Of a DNA stretch of 64,000 nucleotides, positions 51,789 to 59,577 are shown one piece after another. This DNA comes from Streptomyces massasporeus (GTDB lineage Bacteria; Actinomycetota; Actinomycetes; Streptomycetales; Streptomycetaceae). The notes under the pieces were generated by a model. That model did no database searches. It worked only from the letters and a program-made list of their open reading frames with translations, and was not told where the DNA came from. A program made the position numbers and the translations under genes. The DNA lies in contig NZ_BMSE01000013.1 of NCBI RefSeq assembly GCF_014648995.1, forward strand, positions 62,001 to 126,000, read 5' to 3'. The number at the start of each line of letters is the position of its first letter. Positions within the stretch are counted from its first letter, which is position 1.

Positions 51789-52298
51789 CTAAGGGCTGTC
51801 GGGGGAGGTGTCGAGGGACCGGCGCACGTAGCGGACCCCCGGTTGTCCACCCACCGTCGTGTTCTCCACCCACGTGAAGCCGTTGCGGGCCAGGACCCTC
51901 ATGGAAGCCGGGTTGTCGAGGGTCGTGCGCGCGGTGAGGGACGTCAGGCCGTAGTCGGTCGCCGCCAGCCGGCACACCTGCGCGACGGCCGCCGTCGCCA
52001 CGCCCCGGCCGGCGGCCTGTTCGCCGACGCGGTAACCGAGTTCGGCGCTGCCGTCCGCCAGATCCATCAGGTTCACCCGGCCGATCAGCTCGCCGTCCTC
52101 CCCGAGGACCACATGGAAGCGGCACACACGCGCGTGCTGCTCCTCGAGGAGCGCCTGGAGGCGGGCGGCGAACCCGGCCGGCGTGAAGAAGGCGTCCCCG
52201 CGGTCCGGCACCGTCCGCGCGAAGTACGCCCGGTTCTCCCGCTCGAACGCCAGCAGCGCGTCGGCGTGATCCGCCCGCAGGGGTTCCAAGGTCACCAT
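51789..52298 (-). CDS. RimJ/RimL-like GNAT acetyltransferase, 169 aa
   Basis: The protein opens with VTLEPLRADHADALLAFERENRAYFARTVPDR, typical of the RimJ/RimL-like branch. It carries the acetyl-CoA loop YRVGEQAAGRGVATAAVAQVCRLA (Q/R-x-x-G-x-G/A) and LTARTTLDNPASMRVLARNGFTWVE near the C-terminus. Full length. The substrate is unknown; members modify ribosomal-protein N-termini, amino sugars or toxins. ATG 52298 is 7 nt after TATCCT, implying a leaderless message. It lies 20 nt downstream of the MFS gene on the same strand. Confidence 0.86.
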   Translation of the reverse strand: MVTLEPLRADHADALLAFERENRAYFARTVPDRGDAFFTPAGFAARLQALLEEQHARVCRFHVVLGEDGELIGRVNLMDLADGSAELGYRVGEQAAGRGVATAAVAQVCRLAATDYGLTSLTARTTLDNPASMRVLARNGFTWVENTTVGGQPGVRYVRRSLDTSPDSP

Positions 52299-52305
52299 GG
52301 GCGTG

Positions 52306-52311
52306 AGGATA
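52306..52311 (-). promoter_or_regulatory. -10 element of a predicted leaderless GNAT transcript
   Basis: TATCCT on the minus strand followed by 7 nt and ATG 52298. It lies in the short gap after the MFS stop codon. Confidence 0.5.
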
Positions 52312-52318
52312 CGGACGC

Positions 52319-53812
52319 TCAGTCCTTGAGCATCGGGAATTTCCGGGGCGCGAGGAACAGCAGCACCAGGAACGCCAGGGCCGCCGCCCCCGCCGCGCCG
52401 AGGTAGACCGCGTGCACCGCGTCGGCGATCGCGCGCCGGGTCGCCTCCGGAGCCGGGCCCGAATCGAGCGCCCGCGTCACCGAGTCCAGGTCGCCCGCAC
52501 CGCCGAGCCTGGCGGCCAGCACCCCGTTGGCGACCGCCCCGAACACCGCGGCGCCGATCGTCTGGCCGGTCTGGCGGCAGAACAGCACGGACGCGGTCGT
52601 CGTACCGCGCTCCGCCCATCCCACCGTCGACTGCACACCGACGATGAGCGGCAGCTGGAACAGGCCCAGCGCGGCGCCCAGCAGCAGCATCAGCAGCGTC
52701 GGCTGCCACGCCTGCCCGGGATAGGGCAGGAAGGGGAACGCGAACAGGATCAGCGCGGCCGTGCCGATGCCCAGCATCGCCGTGTTGCGGAAGCCGATCC
52801 TGCGGTACACGTGCTGGCTCAGTGCCGCCGACACGGGCCAGCTCAACGTCCAGACGGACAGTACGAATCCGGCGGCCACGGGTGCGAGGCCCAGCACCGA
52901 CTGGGCGTAGGTGGGCAGGAAGACCGACGGCGCGACCATCAGCAGGCCCAGCGCGCCCAGGGCCAGATTGACCGCGGCGATCGTACGGCGCCGCCACACC
53001 CAGCCCGGGATGATCGGCTCCGCCGCCCGGCGCTCCACCAGCACCACGACCGCGACCAGGGCGAGCCCCGCACCGAACAACGCCAGTGAGGGCACCGACA
53101 GCCACGGCCACGCCACTCCGCCCTGCACCAGGGCCGTGAGCAGAACGCCGCCGCAGGCGAACACCGCCAGCGCGCCCGCCCAGTCCACGCGCGCGTGCGC
53201 GGTGGCCTCCCGTACCGGCTCGTGGAGGTGACGGACGATCAGCCACAGCGCGACCGCGCCGATCGGAAGGTTGATCAGGAAGATCCAGCGCCAGTCCGCG
53301 TACGCGGCGAGCACCCCGCCGAGGCCCGGGCCGGCGACCGCGGACACCGCCCACACCGTCGACAGCTTCGACTGGATCTTGGGGCGGTCCTTCAGCGGAT
53401 ACAGGTCGGCGGCGAGGGTCTGCACCGTGCCCTGGAGCGCGCCGCCGCCCAGGCCCTGCACGATGCGGAAGGCGATGAGCGCCCCCATGTTCCAGGCCAC
53501 CGCGCACAGCAGGGACCCGAGCAGGAAGACCACTGACCCGGCTATGAGGACCGGTTTGCGGCCGAAGGTGTCGGAAAGCTTGCCGTACACGGGCAGGGTG
53601 ACGGTCACCGCCAGCAGATAGCCGGAGAACAGCCAGGAGAAGACGGAGAAACCGCCGAGGTCCCCGACGATCTGCGGGACGGCCGTCGAGACGATGGTCG
53701 CGTCGAGCGCCGCCAGCGCCATCGAGAGCATCAGCGCCGCGACGACGGCTCCGCGCCGGCCGGTCGTGGCGGGACGTGCGGCCTCTCGTGCCGCTGAACC
53801 GGTGCTGCCCAT
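52319..53812 (-). CDS. MFS drug/multidrug exporter, DHA2 (14-TM) type
   Basis: The 497-aa protein has 14 hydrophobic helices. LDATIVSTAVPQIVGDLGG in the first helix is motif D1 of the DHA2 family, GKLSDTFGRKPVL is motif A, and AVAGPGLGGVLAAYADWRWIFLINLPIG is motif C with its following loop. It is probably a proton-driven exporter of drugs or natural products. GGGGGAGG precedes ATG 53812. A GNAT gene lies 20 nt downstream, and a MerR-type promoter signature lies about 85 bp upstream. Confidence 0.88.
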   Translation of the reverse strand: MGSTGSAAREAARPATTGRRGAVVAALMLSMALAALDATIVSTAVPQIVGDLGGFSVFSWLFSGYLLAVTVTLPVYGKLSDTFGRKPVLIAGSVVFLLGSLLCAVAWNMGALIAFRIVQGLGGGALQGTVQTLAADLYPLKDRPKIQSKLSTVWAVSAVAGPGLGGVLAAYADWRWIFLINLPIGAVALWLIVRHLHEPVREATAHARVDWAGALAVFACGGVLLTALVQGGVAWPWLSVPSLALFGAGLALVAVVVLVERRAAEPIIPGWVWRRRTIAAVNLALGALGLLMVAPSVFLPTYAQSVLGLAPVAAGFVLSVWTLSWPVSAALSQHVYRRIGFRNTAMLGIGTAALILFAFPFLPYPGQAWQPTLLMLLLGAALGLFQLPLIVGVQSTVGWAERGTTTASVLFCRQTGQTIGAAVFGAVANGVLAARLGGAGDLDSVTRALDSGPAPEATRRAIADAVHAVYLGAAGAAALAFLVLLFLAPRKFPMLKD

Positions 53813-54271
53813 GCCGGTGCCTCCCCCTCGCCCGCGCCACGGGTCCCGTCGTATGCCTGCCCCTTGCACCTACCTGCCGCGGACAGCCTCCCACTTGACC
53901 CTGACGCAGCGGGAGGGTGGAGCCTGACTGGGCCGACGGGTGGAGCAAACCCTGAGACCGCCTCCACCCTGCGGTGGACTGCCCCTAGGGGTACCTCCGT
54001 ACTACGACCTGGGGAGGGTTCGTACCGGCGGAGGACGAGACGGGCGGGGGCTCGTCCTTAACCTGGCTTTACGCCGCCGGGGGGCGGTTGGCACACCGGC
54101 GGGGGTGGGGTTTTCCACAGCAAAAGACTGCGCTGAACACCAGGGCGCGGGACCCCTCCCCGCCGCGAGACTGACAACGCGACGAACGGACTCCTGGTCC
54201 GGCACCGCGCACAGCGGCTGTCGACCAGGGGACCACCTTCACCATCTGCTGACCGAAATAGGAGACATACC
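53813..54271. other. Divergent intergenic region between MFS and ABC genes
   Basis: Apart from the MerR-type signature it contains a small palindrome (GCCCCTAGGGGTAC, 53979-53992), a TTTTCCACA word at 54112-54120 and the AGGAGA ribosome site of the ABC gene at 54260-54265. I find no coding sequence. The short frames here are Arg/Pro-rich shadows. Confidence 0.4.
53895..53925 (+). promoter_or_regulatory. MerR-type promoter signature
   Basis: TTGACC (53895-53900), a 19-nt spacer and GAGCCT (53920-53925), with opposed arms ACCCT (53898-53902) and AGGGT (53914-53918) inside the spacer. Long spacers with such dyads are characteristic of MerR-family operators. Its reading direction is rightward, away from the MFS gene. 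Confidence 0.4.
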
Positions 54272-55060
54272 GTGACTTCGGCTGTGACCATTCCCAGGCA
54301 CGGGGGTACTGGAGGGCGTACGGCCGTTGCCGCGCGGGCGCGGCAGGTCGTGAAGGCGTACGGATCCGGTGAGACCCGTGTCGTCGCCCTCGACCACGTC
54401 GACGTGGACATCGCACGCGGCCAGTTCACCGCGATCATGGGCCCCTCGGGGTCCGGCAAGTCCACGCTCATGCACTGCCTCGCCGGACTCGACACCGTGA
54501 CGGACGGCCAGATCTACCTCGACGAGACCGAGATCACCGGCCTGAAGGACAAGAAGCTCACACGGCTGCGCCGGGACCGGATCGGGTTCATCTTCCAGGC
54601 GTTCAACCTGCTGCCGACGCTCAACGCGATCGAGAACATCACGCTGCCCATGGACATCGCGGGCCGCAAGCCGGACAAGGAGTGGCTGACGCGGGTCGTG
54701 GAGACCGTCGGGCTCGCCGACCGCCTCAAGCACCGCCCCACCCAGCTGTCCGGCGGCCAGCAGCAGCGCGTCGCCGTGGCGCGGGCCCTCGCGGCCCGGC
54801 CCGAGATCATCTTCGGGGACGAGCCGACCGGAAACCTCGACTCCCGCGCCGGCGCCGAGGTCCTCGGCTTCCTGCGCCGGTCCGTCGACGAGCTGGGCCA
54901 GACCATCGTGATGGTCACCCACGACCCGGTGGCCGCCAGTTACGCGGACCGGGTGCTGTACCTCGCCGACGGCCGCATCGTCGACGAGATGTACAAGCCG
55001 ACCGCGGAGGCCGTCCTCGACCGCATGAAGGACTTCGACGCCCGGGGGCGCACGTCATGA
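54272..55060 (+). CDS. ABC exporter ATP-binding protein (MacB/LolD type)
   Basis: The 262-aa ATPase has Walker A MGPSGSGKST (about 56-65), the Q-loop FIFQAFNLLPTLNAIENI, signature LSGGQQQRVAVARAL, Walker B IIFGDEPTGNLDS and the switch His in VMVTHD. The FNLLPTL and NLDSRAG phrases are typical of MacB/LolD-like ATPases that pair with FtsX-type permeases. GTG 54272 follows AGGAGA. The stop overlaps the permease ATG (ATGA), so the two are coupled. Confidence 0.93.
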   Translation: MTSAVTIPRHGGTGGRTAVAARARQVVKAYGSGETRVVALDHVDVDIARGQFTAIMGPSGSGKSTLMHCLAGLDTVTDGQIYLDETEITGLKDKKLTRLRRDRIGFIFQAFNLLPTLNAIENITLPMDIAGRKPDKEWLTRVVETVGLADRLKHRPTQLSGGQQQRVAVARALAARPEIIFGDEPTGNLDSRAGAEVLGFLRRSVDELGQTIVMVTHDPVAASYADRVLYLADGRIVDEMYKPTAEAVLDRMKDFDARGRTS

Positions 55061-57636
55061 CCGTCATGAAGACCTCGATGCGCAACTTCTTCGCGCACAA
55101 GGGGCGGATGGCGCTCTCCGCGATCGCCGTCCTGCTGTCGGTCGCCTTCGTCTGCGGCACGCTCGTCTTCACGGACACCATGTCGACCACGTTCGACAAG
55201 CTCTTCGCGGCCACGTCCTCCGACGTGACGGTGAGCGCCAAGGGCGCCTCCGACACCGGTGAGACGACCGCCGACAACGGCAAGCCGCCGGTCATGCCGG
55301 CCTCCGTGCTGGGTGAGGTCCGCAAGGCGCAGGGCGTGAAGTCCGCCGAGGGAACGGTGTTCTCCACCTCGGTGACGGTCGTCGACGGCGACAAGGACAA
55401 CCTGTCGCCCTCCAGCGGCGCCCCGACCATCGTGGGCAGCTGGAACGGCAACGACGCCCGCACCATGAAGATCACCTCCGGTGCGGCGCCCAAGGGCGCC
55501 GACCAGATCATGGTCGACGCCGACACCGCCGACAAGCACGACCTGAAACTCGGTGACGCGATCGGCGTGATCACCGCCGTCGGCACCCACACCGCGAAGA
55601 TCTCCGGCATCGCCGACTTCACCGTCACCAACCCCGGCGCCGCGATCTTCTACCTCGACACCAAGACCGCCCAGCAAACCCTGGTCGGCGAGAGCGGCGT
55701 CTACACCAACGTCAACGTCACCGCGGCCACCGGCGTCAGCGACGCGCAGCTGAAGAAGAACGTCACGGCCGAACTCGGCGGCGACTTCCAGGTGAAGACG
55801 GCCAAGGAGACCGCCGACGCCAACCAGAAGGACGTCGAGGGCTTCATGAACGTCATGAAGTACGCGATGCTCGGCTTCGCCGGGATCGCCTTCCTCGTCG
55901 GCATCTTCCTGATCATCAACACCTTCTCCATGCTGGTCGCCCAGCGCACCCGGGAGATCGGCCTGATGCGGGCCATCGGCTCCTCCCGCAAGCAGGTCAA
56001 CCGCTCCGTACTGGCCGAGGCGCTGCTGCTCGGCGTCGTCGGCTCGGTGCTCGGCGTCGGCGCGGGCGTCGGCCTCGCCATCGGCCTGATGAAGCTCATG
56101 GGCCAGATGGGCATGGAACTGTCCACCGACGACCTCACGGTGGCCTGGACGACCCCGCTGGTCGGCCTCGTCCTCGGCGTGGTCGTCACCGTCCTGGCCG
56201 CCTACCTGCCCGCCCGGCGCGCCGGCAAGATCTCCCCGATGGCCGCACTGCGCGACGCGGGAGCCCCCGCCGACGCCAAGGCCGGCTGGATCCGCGCCGC
56301 GATCGGCACGGTCCTCACCGGCACCGGCGGCTTCGCCCTCTACCTCGCGTCGGAGGCCGACAAGGCCAAGGACGGCTCGATGTGGCTCGGCCTCGGTGTG
56401 GTGCTGTCGTTGATCGGGTTCGTCGTCATCGGCCCGCTGCTCGCCGGCGCCGTGGTCCGCGTCCTGGGCGCCGTGCTGCTGCGCATGTTCGGCCCCGTCG
56501 GCCGCATGGCCGAGCGCAACGCCCTGCGCAACCCGCGCCGCACCGGCGCGACCGGAGCCGCGCTGATGATCGGCCTCGCCCTGGTGGCGTGCCTGTCCGT
56601 CGTCGGCTCCTCCATGGTGGCGTCCGCCACCGACCAGCTCGACAAGACCGTCGGCACCGACTTCATCATCCAGTCCGACAGCGGCCAGCTGATCACCCCG
56701 CAGGCCGTCAAGGCCGCCAAGTCGGCGTCGGACGTCGAGCGGGTCACCGAGTACAAGTGGAGCAAGGCCGACTTCACCACCCCTGACGGCAAGACGCTCA
56801 AGGACACGGCGATCACGGCGGCCGACCCGTCGTACGCGACCGACCTGCGCACCGAGACGGTCGCCGGCAAGCTCCCCGACGCCTACAAGCCCGACTCGAT
56901 GTCGGTCCACGAGAAGTTCGCCAAGGACCACGGCATCCACCTCGGCTCCACGATCAAGGTGGCCTTCAAGGACGGCTCCGCGGCCGACCTGACGGTCCGG
57001 GCGATCACCAGCAGTGACGTCGTGATCGACGCGGGCGCGATGTACACCTCCATCTCGACGATGGCCAAGTACGTCCCGGCCGACAAGATGCCGCTCGACT
57101 CGCTGGTCTTCGCCAGCGCCAAGGACGGGCAGCAGGACGCCGCCTACACGTCCCTGAAGTCGGCGCTGCACGACTACCCGCAGTACGTCGTGCGCGACCA
57201 GACCGACTACAAGGACGCCCTGAAGGACCAGATCGGCCAGCTGCTCAACATGATCTACGGCCTGCTGGCCCTGGCGATCATCGTCGCCATCCTGGGTGTG
57301 GTGAACACGCTGGCCCTGTCGGTGGTGGAGCGCACCAGGGAGATCGGTCTGATGCGGGCCATCGGCCTCTCGCGCCGCCAGCTGCGCCGCATGATCCGCA
57401 TGGAGTCGGTCGTCATCGCCCTCTTCGGTGCCCTGCTGGGCCTCGGGCTGGGCATGGGCTGGGGCGCCACGGCGCAGCAGCTGCTCGCCCTGGAGGGCCT
57501 TGGGGTCCTGGACATCCCCTGGCCGACGATCATCGGCGTCTTCATCAGCTCGGCGTTCGTGGGTCTGTTCGCGGCACTGATCCCGGCGTTCCGGGCGGGC
57601 CGGATGAACGTCCTGAACGCGATCGCGACGGAGTAG
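55057..57636 (+). CDS. FtsX-family ABC permease, 859 aa
   Basis: The protein has an N-terminal helix, a large extracytoplasmic MacB_PCD-like domain (about 40-260), three helices with VAQRTREIGLMRAIGSSRKQV (about 300), a further helix group, a second extracytoplasmic domain (about 530-720) and a last FtsX unit containing VVERTREIGLMRAIGLSRRQL. This duplicated 10-helix layout is usual for Gram-positive MacB-like exporters of peptides or lipids. The substrate is unknown. No two-component pair is adjacent. It is closed by a 15-bp perfect hairpin. Confidence 0.92.
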   Translation: MTVMKTSMRNFFAHKGRMALSAIAVLLSVAFVCGTLVFTDTMSTTFDKLFAATSSDVTVSAKGASDTGETTADNGKPPVMPASVLGEVRKAQGVKSAEGTVFSTSVTVVDGDKDNLSPSSGAPTIVGSWNGNDARTMKITSGAAPKGADQIMVDADTADKHDLKLGDAIGVITAVGTHTAKISGIADFTVTNPGAAIFYLDTKTAQQTLVGESGVYTNVNVTAATGVSDAQLKKNVTAELGGDFQVKTAKETADANQKDVEGFMNVMKYAMLGFAGIAFLVGIFLIINTFSMLVAQRTREIGLMRAIGSSRKQVNRSVLAEALLLGVVGSVLGVGAGVGLAIGLMKLMGQMGMELSTDDLTVAWTTPLVGLVLGVVVTVLAAYLPARRAGKISPMAALRDAGAPADAKAGWIRAAIGTVLTGTGGFALYLASEADKAKDGSMWLGLGVVLSLIGFVVIGPLLAGAVVRVLGAVLLRMFGPVGRMAERNALRNPRRTGATGAALMIGLALVACLSVVGSSMVASATDQLDKTVGTDFIIQSDSGQLITPQAVKAAKSASDVERVTEYKWSKADFTTPDGKTLKDTAITAADPSYATDLRTETVAGKLPDAYKPDSMSVHEKFAKDHGIHLGSTIKVAFKDGSAADLTVRAITSSDVVIDAGAMYTSISTMAKYVPADKMPLDSLVFASAKDGQQDAAYTSLKSALHDYPQYVVRDQTDYKDALKDQIGQLLNMIYGLLALAIIVAILGVVNTLALSVVERTREIGLMRAIGLSRRQLRRMIRMESVVIALFGALLGLGLGMGWGATAQQLLALEGLGVLDIPWPTIIGVFISSAFVGLFAALIPAFRAGRMNVLNAIATE

Positions 57637-57683
57637 CCGAACGTCGCGCGAGAACCACCGCACACGGGGGTTGCGGAGGATGG

Positions 57684-57716
57684 GCCCGCCCCGGAGGCAT
57701 CGCCTCCGGGGCGGGC
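57684..57716. terminator. Perfect terminator after the ABC operon
   Basis: GCCCGCCCCGGAGGC, ATC loop, GCCTCCGGGGCGGGC followed by TTGCTTT: 15-bp perfect stem. Confidence 0.88.
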
Positions 57717-57784
57717 TTGCTTTCAGCCTCCGGGGCGCCGTGGCTTCCAGCCTCCGGGGCAGGTCTGCCTTCAGCCCCCGGCCC
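57702..57784. repeat. 24-bp-period repeat of the terminator right arm
   Basis: GCCTCCGGGGC occurs at 57702, 57726 and 57750, with a degraded copy (GCCCCCGGCCC) at 57774, exactly 24 bp apart each time. The last copy overlaps the 3' end of the DUF2079 gene. Confidence 0.7.
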
Positions 57785-59210
57785 TCGTGCGCCGCTGGAG
57801 CAGCACATAGCCGCCCGTCTCACCCGCGACGTCGTACTCGGCGACCGGATGCAGCTGCCGGGCGTACCCCACGGGGTCGCGGTACCTGTCGCCGATGTTC
57901 TCCAGGGCGATGTACTCCGGGGTGACGCCCTGGGTGTCGCCGAGCCAGAAGGCCCGGCAGCGCGAGGTGAGGCGGCTGATCGGGCCGATGTTGGCCTCGA
58001 CGGTGGCGTTGTCGGGGATCCGTGCCAGCAGCCGTTCCACGCCGGACACCGCGGCGGGCTTGCGATAGACCTCCGCCCCGGTGAGCTGCGCCAGTGGCAG
58101 GGAGGTCGTCAGCGCCAGTGCCGCCGCGGTGACCGCGGCCGGTAGTTGAACTGCGTAGGAGCGAAGCCACGCGCGTGTGCTGTGGCGGACGGCCGGGAGC
58201 GCGTCGGCGAGGGCGAGGAAGACGACCGGCATCAGGACCGCGCTGTAGTGCCAGTCGGTGCCCCAGTAGTGCTCGTCGCCGGAGAGGAACCGCCAGCCGA
58301 GCGTCGGCAGCGCGACGAGCACCAGCGGGGAGCGCAGGGCGAGCAGCCCCGTGGTGGGGACGAGCAGCCAGGCGAGCGTGCGGAGCTTGGTGACGAGGCC
58401 GTCGAAGGGGCTGCCCGCATCGCTGACCTTGGTCCAGTAGTCGTAGCCCCCCGCGGTGTTGAACGAAGGGATGATCACCGTCAGGACGAGCACCGTCACC
58501 GCCACGCCGAACACCGCGACGCCGAGCGCGTACCGAACCGTCCGCGCCGACGAGCCACGCGCCCGCCAGGCGACGACGAGCGCGATCGCGGCCAGCGTCA
58601 GTCCCAGGTCCTCCTTCACCAGCACCAGGGGAAGCGCCCACCACAGGGCCGCGCGCGGGCGCCGCGCCAGGAGGGCCTCCAGGGAGAAGGCGATCAGCGG
58701 GACGGCGAAGCAGATCTCGTGGAAGTCGAAGTCGACGGCGCGCTGGATGCCCCAGGACAGCCCGTACGCGAGACCGAGTGCGAGCCCGCGGCGGCGGCCC
58801 AGGAACCGGGCGGCGGCCCGCGTGACCGGCACGGCGGACAGTGCGAAGAGCGCGGCCTGCGCGACCAGCAGCGTGACCGGCGAGGGGAAGAGCCGGTACA
58901 GCGGTGCGAGCAGGGCGGTCACCGGGCTGAAGTGGTCCCCGAGGATGATGAACCCCGGCCCCTTGAGGTCGGCCACCGGCGTCCGCAGCTGGGTGTAGGC
59001 GCGCACGACCTGCTCGAAGATGCCCAGGTCCCAGGAGAGGCCGGCCATGTGCCGATGGCGGCCGACGGAGACGACCGTGTAAGCGGCGAAGAGAGCTCCG
59101 GCGAGAACCCAGTGCTCCGCTCGCGCGAGGCCGGGGCGCCGGTCACCCGGGGGGAGGGTGACCGGCGCCGGTATGTGAGGTCGTGCGACCTGGAGGGAGG
59201 GGGCGGGCAT
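57771..59210 (-). CDS. DUF2079 family integral membrane protein, 479 aa
   Basis: About ten hydrophobic helices are present. The DUF2079 hallmarks are SWDLGIFEQVVRAYTQLRTP after the first helix, GPGFIILGDHFSPVTALLAPLYRLFPSP, and FDFHEICFAVPLIAFSLE. The family looks like a GT-C-type glycosyltransferase fold: multi-span, with an acidic pair in the first loop. No substrate is known. The C-terminal about 110 residues form an extracytoplasmic domain. The start ATG 59210 has AAGG 8 nt upstream. It is divergent from mfd and convergent with the ABC operon. Confidence 0.82.
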   Translation of the reverse strand: MPAPSLQVARPHIPAPVTLPPGDRRPGLARAEHWVLAGALFAAYTVVSVGRHRHMAGLSWDLGIFEQVVRAYTQLRTPVADLKGPGFIILGDHFSPVTALLAPLYRLFPSPVTLLVAQAALFALSAVPVTRAAARFLGRRRGLALGLAYGLSWGIQRAVDFDFHEICFAVPLIAFSLEALLARRPRAALWWALPLVLVKEDLGLTLAAIALVVAWRARGSSARTVRYALGVAVFGVAVTVLVLTVIIPSFNTAGGYDYWTKVSDAGSPFDGLVTKLRTLAWLLVPTTGLLALRSPLVLVALPTLGWRFLSGDEHYWGTDWHYSAVLMPVVFLALADALPAVRHSTRAWLRSYAVQLPAAVTAAALALTTSLPLAQLTGAEVYRKPAAVSGVERLLARIPDNATVEANIGPISRLTSRCRAFWLGDTQGVTPEYIALENIGDRYRDPVGYARQLHPVAEYDVAGETGGYVLLQRRTRAGG

Positions 59211-59577
59211 GCCGTGCCTTAGGAGTGCGGAGAACGGCCGGGAGCGACGTCCGACCGATCATGCCGGGGCGAAAACAACGGGTGGGGATGATGTCGTGAA
59301 GGTTGGGCGGGTGAATCCCCACTTGGTCGACTGCGCGCCGTGGAGCCGCGTGCCTCGACGGCGGCGCTTCCCAGGAGCCGACTCCGAGGGGAACGGGTGT
59401 TCGCTCCGGGGGGAACGGGCGTTATCCACAGGCCCGCCGCGCGGACGCGCATCGTCGTACGCTGGAGACCCCCCGGCCCGCGGCGCGCGTCAGGCCCGTC
59501 GTCTTGCCCACACCCTGCCCTCGACATGCCCGCCCCACGCCCGTCGACCTGCCCACCCCCTGGACGGAAAGCCCCGA
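59211..59577. other. Intergenic region upstream of mfd
   Basis: It contains a possible -10 (TACGCT, 59458-59463) and one DnaA-box-like word TTATCCACA (59422-59430). No gene is supported, and the frame upstream of the mfd ATG has no family similarity. Confidence 0.4.

Noticed and set aside
59422..59430. DnaA-box word TTATCCACA upstream of mfd as a possible origin
   Set aside because: It is a single copy with no cluster, AT-rich unwinding region or dnaA/dnaN neighbours, so an origin is not supported.
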